Assembly (NCBI RefSeq): GCF_037782385.1
Contig: NZ_JBBEXD010000008.1
Span: forward strand, 25,100 to 89,099
Reading direction: 5' to 3'
Origin: Ascidiimonas meishanensis
GTDB taxonomy: Bacteria; Bacteroidota; Bacteroidia; Flavobacteriales; Flavobacteriaceae
DNA length: 64,000 nt
Of the stretch, positions 53,856-63,551 are shown piece after piece. Below the pieces are notes generated by a model. It searched no databases. It was given only the letters and a program-made list of their open reading frames with translations, and had not been told where the DNA came from. Each line of letters starts with the position of its first letter. The first letter of the stretch is position 1. Position numbers and translations under genes: made by a program.

Positions 53856-56800
53856 TTGAAAAAGCAAACCCTTATAGAAATTGCGAAAAGCAAGAGTTTA
53901 CTTACCGACGTGGGGATTACTTTTATAAACGGAGTGAACGATGAAGATTTTCTGTCCTATGCCGAGTTGTACAGTTCCTCACTTAGAATTTTGGCTTTTT
54001 TGCAGCAAAAAGGACTTGAGCCTGGAGAAGAATTACTACTCCAAATAGAGGATAATAAGAATTTTATACTTGTTTTTTGGGCATGTATTTTAGGAAGAAT
54101 TATTCCAATACCTTTAACAATAAGCCATCAGGATGAGCGTAAAAAGAAATTTTATAATGTATGTGAAGTACTAAACAAACCACATCTCATTGGTTCAGAA
54201 GAAATACTCGTAGGTTTAGAAAAATATGCACATGATAATGGACTTATCCACTTCTATTCAAAGGTCAAAGAAAACTATATCAATATTGACGATATATTAA
54301 GTCTAGAAGCGCAGGGTAGAATAGTGGAAGCTCAACCTGATGACCTTGCTTTCATTCAGTTCTCATCAGGATCAACAGGAAACCCGAAGGGGGTTATGCT
54401 CACTCATGAAAACCTGATCACTAATGTAAAAGCTATAGCTAATGCTGCTTCGTATTCCTCTACAGATGCCATGTTGAGTTGGATGCCCTTAACGCACGAT
54501 ATGGGTTTGATAGGTTTTCATATTAATCCTCTGTATTGCGGTATGAATCATTATGTGATTCCCACCAACGTTTTTGTTCGTAGGCCGTCACTTTGGTTTG
54601 AAAAAGCCTCAGAACATAGAGTAAGTATTTTGAGCTCACCGAATTTCGGATACAAATACATCATGAAGCATTGCTTGGAACCAGAAAAATATGAATGGGA
54701 TCTGTCCTCTGTGCGATTAATATACAATGGAGCAGAACCTATATCAGAACAACTATGTTTCAATTTCCTTGAATGGGGAAAGGTTTTTGGATTACGTTCA
54801 CAAGCCATGTGCCCTGTATACGGTCTGGCAGAAGCCAGTCTAGCAGTAAGTATCTCTAAACTTGAAGATCCTATTATTTCATGCCAGTTAAGAAGAGATA
54901 CATTAAATTTTGGAGATAAGATTGTATTCACTTCGGAAGAAGAACAAGCAGTATCATTTGTTAATGTAGGAACATCTATAGATAACTGTGATGTTGCTAT
55001 TGCCGATAATGCCATAAATCTGGTAGAGGAAGAAATAATAGGGCATATTGTAATAAAAGGTGACAATGTAACTTCCGGTTATTATAACAATATAAAAAAA
55101 ACCAAAGAAGTTATTAAAAATGGATGGTTGAAAACTGGCGATCTTGGGTTTTTGAAAGACGGTTGTCTTTATATTACTGGAAGAGATAAAGATATCATTT
55201 TTGTAAATGGGCAAAATTACTACCCACATGATATTGAAAGTATTGCTCAGGAATTAGAAGAAATTGAACTCAATAAAATTGTAGTGGTAGGTTTTTTCAA
55301 TACAGTTACCCAAGTTGAAGAAACTATTGCCTTTATTTTCTTTAGGGGAAAACCTGAAAAATTCGTAGAAATAGCTTTAGCAGTAAGATCTCATATTAAC
55401 TCTAGAATTGGTGTTTCTGTAAATCGTATTCTACCTGTTAAAAACATTCCTAGAACTACCAGTGGCAAATTACAACGCTTTAAGCTTCTGGAAGAATACA
55501 TACATGGAGATCATCATGAAATTGAAACAGAATTAGCTAAGCTCATTCAGGAGTATTTGAAAGACAATATCCAAATAGTTACCCCAGAAAATGAAATTGA
55601 AGAAAAACTACTCTCTATTTGGAAACGTATGCTCAATAATGAGCAAATAGGAGTTACCAATAAATTTTTTGAAATAGGAGGAACCTCATTAAAAGCTGCA
55701 GAAATTATCATGACGCTGGAAAGCGTTTTTGAAGTAGAGATTCCTTTTACCGTTTTTTACAATACACAGACTGTTAGAGAACTGGCTGAAAAGATAGGTC
55801 AGTTTAACAAAAAAGAATATGTACCTATTTCAAAAGCAAAAGAAAAAAGATATTATGAGATATCTCCAGCTCAGCAACGCATATTTTACGCTTGGCAGCT
55901 TAACAAAAATTCTACAGCCTATAATATTCCTGTTGCATTTACTATTAATGGAGACCTTGAACTACAAAAAGTACAGGAAACCTTAAATAAACTCGCTTTA
56001 AGGCACACTGTTTTAAGGGCATCGTTTCCATTAGTAGGAACTCCAAAATATACGGTAAAAGAGCATGTGAACATACCGATGGAATATCTGGAGTGCAAAG
56101 CCCGAGAAGTAGATGAAATACTGAAAAAACTGGTTAAACCCTTTGACCTCAATTCTAAGGTACTGATGCGATGTGCGATCTTAAATGTGGAGAATGATGA
56201 AACTATCCTATTTTTTGATTTTCAGCATATTGTAATGGACGGACTTTCTATTCAAAAATTCATAAAAGAATTCAACCATATTTATGATAAGCAACCTTTA
56301 GAGGAACTTCCTATTGAATATAAAGATTATGTATCCTGGCAGGAGGATAACATAGTAAAGAATAAATTCAAGAATCAGGAAAAATTCTGGATAGATCTCT
56401 TTGAAGATGGAGTTCCAATACTAGAATTACCAATAGACCATCCGAGACCTGCACTTCTAGATACCAAAGGAAAACGCGTAAAATTTCAACTTACAGAAAC
56501 TACAAGTATAAAGTTGAAAGAACTGGCAAAAGAAAATGCTATCACATTGCATATGCTCATATTTAGTATTCACAAATGGTTTTTGGCAAAAATAACCAGA
56601 CAAACAGAAATTGTTATTGGGATTCCAGTTTCGGGAAGGATGCATATTGACCTTCAGAATATACTCGGAATGTTTGTAAACAACCTACCTATACTTACAA
56701 AAATAAACAAATATGAAAGCTTTACGGACTCGTTAAAAAGAGATATTGAATTAATGAAAAAATGTCTGGCAAATCAGGATTATCCTTATTCAGTTTTGGT

Positions 56801-59800
56801 CGATAAGCTTCTTACAAATCGGGATGTCAGTAGAAACCCTTTATTTGATACCATGTTTTTGTTTCCACCCTCCTTGGAGGTGAATAAAACAGAAACATAC
56901 AGTCTTTCACAACGCTTTTTTGATCCGGGGTTTTCAAAATTTGATTTTTCCTTGGAAGTCTTTGAAGAAAAACAGCACCTTTCTTATGTAGTGGAGCATT
57001 CAATAGCTCTTTTTAATACGGATATAGCATCTTATGTATCATCATATTTTGAGCGAATGATAGCCCAGATTATTAAAGATCCGCATATACTATTTTCAGA
57101 TATATCATTGTTAGATTCTAAGGGTTTAAAAGATCAAATCAATGTATTTAATGCTACTCAAGTAACATTCTCAGATACAGAAACAGTTCTAAGCCTGTTT
57201 GAGAAGCAGGTAGTGATGAAACCCAATGATATTGCAATAGAAACAGATAATAAAACCATAACATACAGAATAGTAAACGAGAAGGCAGAAACTTTTAAAA
57301 GATTTCTTCTACAAAAGAAAGTAACAAAGGGAGATGTTATTGCTGTAAGCTTGCCACAAAGCCCAGAATTGATCTATGTCTTATTGGGAATTCTTAAAGC
57401 AGGAGCCGTTTACTTGCCCATAGCAGAAGAAACACCAGAAGAACGATTAAAGTTTATCGTTATCGACAGTAACAGTAAATATCTGGTATGCTTGGAAAAT
57501 AAAGAATTGACGCCATCTGCGTGCGAATGTATCACTTTAAATACCGATTTTATAAAATGTCAGAATGAGATAACTCCTAACTTTTCCATACTGCAACAAG
57601 ATACAGCGTATATTATTTACACCTCCGGGACAACGGGAAACCCCAAAGGAGTAAAGGTTGGGCACAAGTCAATTGCGAACTATCTACAGTGGGCTTCAAA
57701 GGAATATTTGAATGGAGAATCATTGGCTTTTCCATTCTTTACATCTATAGATTTTGATTTAACCCTGACCTCTATTTTCCTTCCACTTATTTCAGGGAAC
57801 AAAGTAGTAATTTACAATAGTAATCAAAATGAAATGCCATTGAAAAGGGTATTTACCGAACATAAATCAGCAATTGTAAAACTGACGCCATCACACATAA
57901 AAGTTCTTATTAATAATAAAATACCTGTTGCCTCATCAATTAAAAAGATCATTGTGGGAGGAGAGAAACTAACTTCCAAAATAGCAAATGGCTTTCTTGA
58001 ACTTTGCTCACATGAGGTTGTTATTTACAATGAATATGGCCCTACAGAAGCTACTGTTGGTTGTATGGTTCATAGATTTGAACCATTTGAAGACACTATA
58101 ACAGTTCCTATAGGAAAACCAATTGCCAATGCTAAGATTTATATCCTTGATGAATTTAAAAAACCTGTTCCAAAAGGGGTGATTGGTGAAATTTATATTG
58201 CAGGAGATTGCTTGGGCCAGGGGTACATAAATAACGAAACACTTACTGATGAAAAATTTATTCCAAATCCTTTTGTGGAAGGAGGGTTGATGTATGCTTC
58301 AGGCGACTTGGCCAAAATAATGTATTCCGGAATTATGGAATATATCGGCAGAAGTGATGAGCAGTTAAAAATTAACGGGTATCGTATAGAAAAAGAAGAA
58401 ATCAAACAGGTATTAACAAGCTATAAGGGTATAAAAGATGTGGTGATTATTTCTGCTCCCAATAATCAAGAACAGCTTGAACTTTATGCCTATTTTATGA
58501 TTGATAACACTATTATCGGCGAAATAAATGAGATGCCTCTTAAAACATGGTTACTGGATAAGATTCCTCATTATATGATTCCGAAATACTTCATACAAGT
58601 TGATGCTATTCCTTTAACCAAGAACGGGAAAACAGATATTGAAAAATTACTTAAGCTGAAACAGCACCCAATTGATTTGAATCCCGATAGCATATCAGGA
58701 ACTCTTAGTAGGAAAATCGTAACAGTATACAAAACTGTTATGGAAAACCTACATTTTGGGATGCAATCAAACTTCTATGAATTTGGAGGCGATTCTATTA
58801 AAGCAACACAAATTGCGTCTAAACTGCATCAGGAAAATATTAGGGTTAGTCCAAAAGAAGTACTTACATATAACACCGTTGCACAACTCTCGTATTTTTT
58901 GGAAAACAATCCGGACTGGGAAGAGCACCATGTAGCCAATTATGAACAGAATATCCTTACGGGAAAGAAAGAACGTACCGCTGTAGAAAAATGGTTTTTT
59001 GATAAAAAATTTACGAATCCGAATTTCTATAATCAATCCATATTACTCAAATTACACCAGTCAATACACAAAGAAGCACTTCAAAGAACATTTCAGGAAC
59101 TCATCATACACCATGATGGACTTAGGTTAAATTTAGATAAGAAAAGCGGAAAATTATTTTATAATACAAAGCACTTAGAACGTGATATTGAAGTTGAGGA
59201 ATTTGCCCTCAATTCGGAAAATGAATTAACTGAATGCTCTACACTTGTAAGAAATACTTTTGATTTAGCCCATAGCTTATTAATCAAAGTAGCACTAATC
59301 AAACTTAGAGAAAATCAGGAACAATTCCTGTTTATAACAGCACATCATCTGGTAGTTGATGGAATTTCATGGAGAATACTCTTAGAAGATTTTTACAGGA
59401 TATATCATAGTATAACAAAAGCTGAAGAAATAAAACACCTCCAAAAAACAGCTTCACCATCGTACTTTGCAAAATCGTTGAAGCAATATTATAATGAAGA
59501 AAAACTTGCCGCAGAACTCCCTTACTGGGAGGCTATAGCCAACACACCATTTCAATTACCAGCGCATAATAAGCAAGCAAAAAGTACGATTAAGGACATA
59601 GCAATTACATCAATAAAAGTTAATCAACAAACTACAGAGTGGCTGCTAAAAGAGACTGCTGCCTACCATGTTGATATTCTTTTGATATTAAATACCGTTC
59701 TGTCAAAAACGATAGCGAAATGGATGGACACTTCTAAAATAAAGATTGAATTGGAAAATCATGGCAGGCATATAAATACTGTTGATGTATCCAGGACAGT

Positions 59801-60302
59801 AGGTTGGTTTACAGTAATGCACCCTGTCGTTTTTGATATGGAAGGAACCTTATTACACAACCTGCAATCAGTTAAAGAAGTTATGAACAACATTCCAGAA
59901 CGCGGTTTGGGCTATGGAATGTTAAAGCATAGAATGAATAGTGCTAAGGATACCATAACTCCTCTAAGATTTAATTACCTAGGACAATTTGGAAGCGAAC
60001 TCTCCAATGATTTCTTTTCAATAGAGCAGCAAGCTACAAGACAAGAATCAGATATTATAAATCAGATCACTGCAACATTAGAAATTAATGCAATGGTAAT
60101 TTCTGGAGAACTAAGCATTGAATGGAGTTATGACACCAAAGCTTTTAAGGAAGAGACAATACATATGCTCAAAGGGTTATTTCTAAAGTACCTACATGAA
60201 CTTAAAAGTGAGCTCCAAAAAAATAATGAACCACTTCTAACACCATCAGATTTTGACGATTTGGAAATATCGCAAAACGAATTAGATGCACTGTTTAGCT
60301 AA
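53856..60302 (+). CDS. NRPS1: FAAL-PCP-C-A(Asn)-PCP-E
   Basis: 2148 residues from a TTG (no nearer ATG until much later). Order: a fatty-acyl-AMP-ligase-like domain (~1-580; FSSGSTGNPKGVMLTHE, WMPLTHDMGLIGF), PCP1 (Ser in GGTSLKA, ~611), C domain (~665-1090; QHIVMDG, ~790, Gln replacing the first His), A domain (~1108-1600; YTSGTTGNPKG, NEYGPTEATVGC), PCP2 (Ser in GGDSIKA, ~1646) and an epimerisation domain (~1705-2125; HHLVVDGISWRILLEDF, DVSRTVGWF, FNYLGQFG). Pocket residues read D-L-T-K-I-G-E-V-G-K, matching the Asn code D-L-T-K-L-G-E-V-G-K at nine of ten positions. Product of this protein: fatty acyl-D-Asn on PCP2. No base-composition shift is seen against neighbours. Confidence 0.93.
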   Translation: MKKQTLIEIAKSKSLLTDVGITFINGVNDEDFLSYAELYSSSLRILAFLQQKGLEPGEELLLQIEDNKNFILVFWACILGRIIPIPLTISHQDERKKKFYNVCEVLNKPHLIGSEEILVGLEKYAHDNGLIHFYSKVKENYINIDDILSLEAQGRIVEAQPDDLAFIQFSSGSTGNPKGVMLTHENLITNVKAIANAASYSSTDAMLSWMPLTHDMGLIGFHINPLYCGMNHYVIPTNVFVRRPSLWFEKASEHRVSILSSPNFGYKYIMKHCLEPEKYEWDLSSVRLIYNGAEPISEQLCFNFLEWGKVFGLRSQAMCPVYGLAEASLAVSISKLEDPIISCQLRRDTLNFGDKIVFTSEEEQAVSFVNVGTSIDNCDVAIADNAINLVEEEIIGHIVIKGDNVTSGYYNNIKKTKEVIKNGWLKTGDLGFLKDGCLYITGRDKDIIFVNGQNYYPHDIESIAQELEEIELNKIVVVGFFNTVTQVEETIAFIFFRGKPEKFVEIALAVRSHINSRIGVSVNRILPVKNIPRTTSGKLQRFKLLEEYIHGDHHEIETELAKLIQEYLKDNIQIVTPENEIEEKLLSIWKRMLNNEQIGVTNKFFEIGGTSLKAAEIIMTLESVFEVEIPFTVFYNTQTVRELAEKIGQFNKKEYVPISKAKEKRYYEISPAQQRIFYAWQLNKNSTAYNIPVAFTINGDLELQKVQETLNKLALRHTVLRASFPLVGTPKYTVKEHVNIPMEYLECKAREVDEILKKLVKPFDLNSKVLMRCAILNVENDETILFFDFQHIVMDGLSIQKFIKEFNHIYDKQPLEELPIEYKDYVSWQEDNIVKNKFKNQEKFWIDLFEDGVPILELPIDHPRPALLDTKGKRVKFQLTETTSIKLKELAKENAITLHMLIFSIHKWFLAKITRQTEIVIGIPVSGRMHIDLQNILGMFVNNLPILTKINKYESFTDSLKRDIELMKKCLANQDYPYSVLVDKLLTNRDVSRNPLFDTMFLFPPSLEVNKTETYSLSQRFFDPGFSKFDFSLEVFEEKQHLSYVVEHSIALFNTDIASYVSSYFERMIAQIIKDPHILFSDISLLDSKGLKDQINVFNATQVTFSDTETVLSLFEKQVVMKPNDIAIETDNKTITYRIVNEKAETFKRFLLQKKVTKGDVIAVSLPQSPELIYVLLGILKAGAVYLPIAEETPEERLKFIVIDSNSKYLVCLENKELTPSACECITLNTDFIKCQNEITPNFSILQQDTAYIIYTSGTTGNPKGVKVGHKSIANYLQWASKEYLNGESLAFPFFTSIDFDLTLTSIFLPLISGNKVVIYNSNQNEMPLKRVFTEHKSAIVKLTPSHIKVLINNKIPVASSIKKIIVGGEKLTSKIANGFLELCSHEVVIYNEYGPTEATVGCMVHRFEPFEDTITVPIGKPIANAKIYILDEFKKPVPKGVIGEIYIAGDCLGQGYINNETLTDEKFIPNPFVEGGLMYASGDLAKIMYSGIMEYIGRSDEQLKINGYRIEKEEIKQVLTSYKGIKDVVIISAPNNQEQLELYAYFMIDNTIIGEINEMPLKTWLLDKIPHYMIPKYFIQVDAIPLTKNGKTDIEKLLKLKQHPIDLNPDSISGTLSRKIVTVYKTVMENLHFGMQSNFYEFGGDSIKATQIASKLHQENIRVSPKEVLTYNTVAQLSYFLENNPDWEEHHVANYEQNILTGKKERTAVEKWFFDKKFTNPNFYNQSILLKLHQSIHKEALQRTFQELIIHHDGLRLNLDKKSGKLFYNTKHLERDIEVEEFALNSENELTECSTLVRNTFDLAHSLLIKVALIKLRENQEQFLFITAHHLVVDGISWRILLEDFYRIYHSITKAEEIKHLQKTASPSYFAKSLKQYYNEEKLAAELPYWEAIANTPFQLPAHNKQAKSTIKDIAITSIKVNQQTTEWLLKETAAYHVDILLILNTVLSKTIAKWMDTSKIKIELENHGRHINTVDVSRTVGWFTVMHPVVFDMEGTLLHNLQSVKEVMNNIPERGLGYGMLKHRMNSAKDTITPLRFNYLGQFGSELSNDFFSIEQQATRQESDIINQITATLEINAMVISGELSIEWSYDTKAFKEETIHMLKGLFLKYLHELKSELQKNNEPLLTPSDFDDLEISQNELDALFS

Positions 60303-60339
60303 TTATTATCCTATATACTAAAAATTAAAGCTTATCCTA

Positions 60340-63300
60340 ATGGATATTAAAAAATCAAATGTCAAAGATATTGTAGAACTAAATATGGTTCAGAAAGGAA
60401 TGTTATTTAATTCACTTAAAGAAGGAAATAACAGCCTTTACAATATTCAGGTTTGTATTGATATATCGGGTAGTCTGCATCTTGATACGATAGCCGCTGC
60501 TATAAAGCAAGTTCAAAAAGATAATGATGTATTACGCTCTGTTTTTGAATGGGAAAAAACGAGTAAGCCCTTACAGATCATCCTCAAAGAAACAGCCTTT
60601 AATTTTAAAACATATATTCTCTCGGAACTTTCGGAAAATACGATTGAAGAATATATTGAAAAAGATAAACAAAAGAGCTTTGACCTAACGAATGAAACTC
60701 CAGTTAGAATAACATTGGTTAGCACAGGTGAAGATATACAGACACTTATTATTACGCATCATCATATTCTGTATGATGGGTGGAGCACAGGAATTATCCT
60801 TAAAGAGCTATTTACAAATTATTATAATCTGAATAAAGAACATTTTTTACAAGGGCAAATAAAAACAAACTACAAAAATATTGTAGCTGCCATAAACAAG
60901 GGATACGATAAAGCTAGAGCTTACGAAAATTGGGAAGCGTATTTGCAAGGTTATGAAATAAAGGAACTAAACACTTCGGTTCTAAACAAAGCGCATCACA
61001 ATTTCAGGGAAATTAAACAGTATTCTCGCTCATTTTCTCTTGAAAACATAACTGCATTTTCACAAAGACATAAAGTTACCAAAGCTGCTATCATGTATGC
61101 AGCTTATGGAATACTTCTTCAAAAATACCTCAATACAGACGATATCGTATTTGGGACTCCTGTATCCAACAGAAATCCTTTGCTTACAGGAGCAGACGAA
61201 GTAGTAGGAAACTTTATCAATACATTACCAGTAAGGTGTCAACACAATTCCGGAGACTCTGTTTTAGAAGTTATCAAAAATGTAAATATCCGTTTAAAAG
61301 AGCAAAGTGATCTTTCACAGTCTGCCGTATCATATGGAGAAATAAAAAAGATAATGGGGTTAAGACCAGATCAGGTACTGTTTGACTCTATTCTGGCAAT
61401 TGAGAATTATCCGCTCGACCTGAAAGCCATAAATCAAAATGAGGAATTTAAAATTGAGTTGAGGTCATCCTATGAACATATAGAAACTCCACTTATGCTA
61501 CAGGTGTTTTTTGAAGAACATATTACAGTTTCCTATCTCTATCATACCAATTATTTCAGTAATGAATTTATTGAACGATTTGCTCTTCACTTCAACACTA
61601 TTCTTAATGAAATTGTACAGACTCCCGAAAAATCAGTCGAAAATATACAGTATTTGACACCATCAGAAGAGGCACAGCTTATTCATGAATTTAACAAAAC
61701 CGAGCTTAACTTAGCTAAGGATAGTACGGTTTTAGAAGCCTTTGATTATTGGGTGAATACAACTCCGGAGGCAATAGCCATAAATTTTCAGGATGAAGAA
61801 ATAACTTATGGAGCACTTCACAAAAAAGTAAACAGTTTTGCAAAGCTTTTAACAGCAAATGGAGTCAAATCAGAAGATATAATTCCTGTTTGCCTATACC
61901 CTTCAATAGATATGTTAGTGGGCTTGTTGGCAGTAATGAAATCTGGTGGGGCTTATGTGCCTGTTGACCCTGAATATCCTGAAGATCGTATTAGCTTTAT
62001 TATAAAAGATACCAAAGCAAAAGCAATACTAACCCATTCATCGTTGTACAAAAATTTTAATGAAAAATATACAGGGCATATTATTAACCTTGATGGCGAT
62101 TATGAAAATGATAATACATTTTTTCATAAAAAGGTGCTGGCGAATCAACGTGCTTATGTAATCTATACATCTGGAACAACAGGAACACCAAAAGGCGTTG
62201 TAATATCGCATGCTGCACTCTACAATTTTATGAAAAGCATGGAAGATATTATAGGTGTTACTAAAAAAGTACGCTTTTTAGGAGTCACTAGTTTTACTTT
62301 TGACATCTCTATTTTAGAATTCTTTCTTCCATTAACTTTGGGTGGACAACTTGTATTAGCAAATAATGAGCAATCAAAAAACCCAGAACTATTAAAGCAA
62401 TACATTGCTGAAACAAATCCAACACATATACAAACCACGCCATCCAGATGGCAAATGCTTTTGGACGTAGGCTTTCGCAACGATGGAGAAGCTTGCATTC
62501 TCTCTGGAGGTGAGGCGCTAACAAAAAAACTTAAATCGGAATTAATTCAGAGAGCACCAAATGGTCTTTTGAATATGTATGGCCCTACCGAAACCACGAT
62601 ATGGTCTTGTGTGAAATTAATAACTGCTGATGAAGCAGTAACTATAGGAAAACCTATAGGCAATACGCAGATACACATAACAGATACTGATATGAATTTG
62701 GTGCCAGTTGGAATTACAGGGGAATTATGTATATCTGGAGACGGAGTAGCCATGGGATATTTAAATAGAGCAGAACTTACAAATACTAAATTTTTAGATA
62801 ATCCATTTATAAAGGGGAAGCGCCTATACAAAACAGGAGATATGGCGCGATGGCTACCAAATGGCGAAATTGAATGTCTTGGTAGAAAAGACAATCAGGT
62901 GAAAATAAGAGGGTATAGAATTGAATTAGAAGAAATTGATTCTCAATTGGAAAAAATTGAAGGAATTAACCAAGCAGTTACATTGGTTAAAGAAAGTGCT
63001 TCAGGAATAAAACAATTAATTTCTTATCTCCATATGCCACATAAGCCGAATATCAAAAAGATAATGGAAAAGCTTCGGGAAAAACTACCCGGCTATATGA
63101 TTCCTAAGCTTTTTGTTGAAGTTGACGAATATCCGCTTACGGTAAGTGGTAAAATAGACCGTAAAAAGCTTTTGGAAAAGTCTGTTAATATTTCGGTATC
63201 ACATAATGATGCTCCCCCAAAAACCGAATTGGAAAAAAAACTTGCAGGAATCATTCAGGAACTCTTAGGTCTTGAAAAAGTAGGTGTTCTTGATGGTTTC

Positions 63301-63492
63301 TTTGAATTGGGAGGAGATTCTATAACTATGATGAGTTTCATACTTCGCATCAAAAAAGAATTTCAGGTAACTATACCATTCAATACCTTTTTCCAATATC
63401 AAAATATAGACGCTCTGGCGAAAATGATAAAAATTTCTACATCAATGTCAGACGAAATTGAACATGAAGAAGGAGAAACAATATTCATATAA
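60340..63492 (+). CDS. NRPS2: C(DCL)-A(Gly)-PCP
   Basis: 1050 residues. C domain (~1-440) opens with ELNMVQKGMLFNSL, the pattern of DCL domains that accept a D-configured donor from an E domain, and has HHILYDGWS (~140). A domain (~455-955): YTSGTTGTPKG (~608), FTFDISILEFF (~654) and MYGPTETTIWS (~748). Pocket residues read D-I-L-Q-L-G-M-I-W-K; the Gly code D-I-L-Q-L-G-L-I-W-K differs at one position. PCP Ser is in GGDSITM (~993). The C-terminal tail is acidic (DEIEHEEGET), a likely docking motif for NRPS3. It is 37 nt after NRPS1. Confidence 0.93.
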   Translation: MDIKKSNVKDIVELNMVQKGMLFNSLKEGNNSLYNIQVCIDISGSLHLDTIAAAIKQVQKDNDVLRSVFEWEKTSKPLQIILKETAFNFKTYILSELSENTIEEYIEKDKQKSFDLTNETPVRITLVSTGEDIQTLIITHHHILYDGWSTGIILKELFTNYYNLNKEHFLQGQIKTNYKNIVAAINKGYDKARAYENWEAYLQGYEIKELNTSVLNKAHHNFREIKQYSRSFSLENITAFSQRHKVTKAAIMYAAYGILLQKYLNTDDIVFGTPVSNRNPLLTGADEVVGNFINTLPVRCQHNSGDSVLEVIKNVNIRLKEQSDLSQSAVSYGEIKKIMGLRPDQVLFDSILAIENYPLDLKAINQNEEFKIELRSSYEHIETPLMLQVFFEEHITVSYLYHTNYFSNEFIERFALHFNTILNEIVQTPEKSVENIQYLTPSEEAQLIHEFNKTELNLAKDSTVLEAFDYWVNTTPEAIAINFQDEEITYGALHKKVNSFAKLLTANGVKSEDIIPVCLYPSIDMLVGLLAVMKSGGAYVPVDPEYPEDRISFIIKDTKAKAILTHSSLYKNFNEKYTGHIINLDGDYENDNTFFHKKVLANQRAYVIYTSGTTGTPKGVVISHAALYNFMKSMEDIIGVTKKVRFLGVTSFTFDISILEFFLPLTLGGQLVLANNEQSKNPELLKQYIAETNPTHIQTTPSRWQMLLDVGFRNDGEACILSGGEALTKKLKSELIQRAPNGLLNMYGPTETTIWSCVKLITADEAVTIGKPIGNTQIHITDTDMNLVPVGITGELCISGDGVAMGYLNRAELTNTKFLDNPFIKGKRLYKTGDMARWLPNGEIECLGRKDNQVKIRGYRIELEEIDSQLEKIEGINQAVTLVKESASGIKQLISYLHMPHKPNIKKIMEKLREKLPGYMIPKLFVEVDEYPLTVSGKIDRKKLLEKSVNISVSHNDAPPKTELEKKLAGIIQELLGLEKVGVLDGFFELGGDSITMMSFILRIKKEFQVTIPFNTFFQYQNIDALAKMIKISTSMSDEIEHEEGETIFI

Positions 63493-63551
63493 TACCAGTC
63501 AAGTCACTTCCAGATTCTTCAGAAAATCTTGATATAAGATCATAAATTACA

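Noticed and set aside
54551..55066. Minus-strand frame of 171 codons inside NRPS1
   Set aside because: It lies antisense to the FAAL domain with its clear motifs and has no family pattern of its own.
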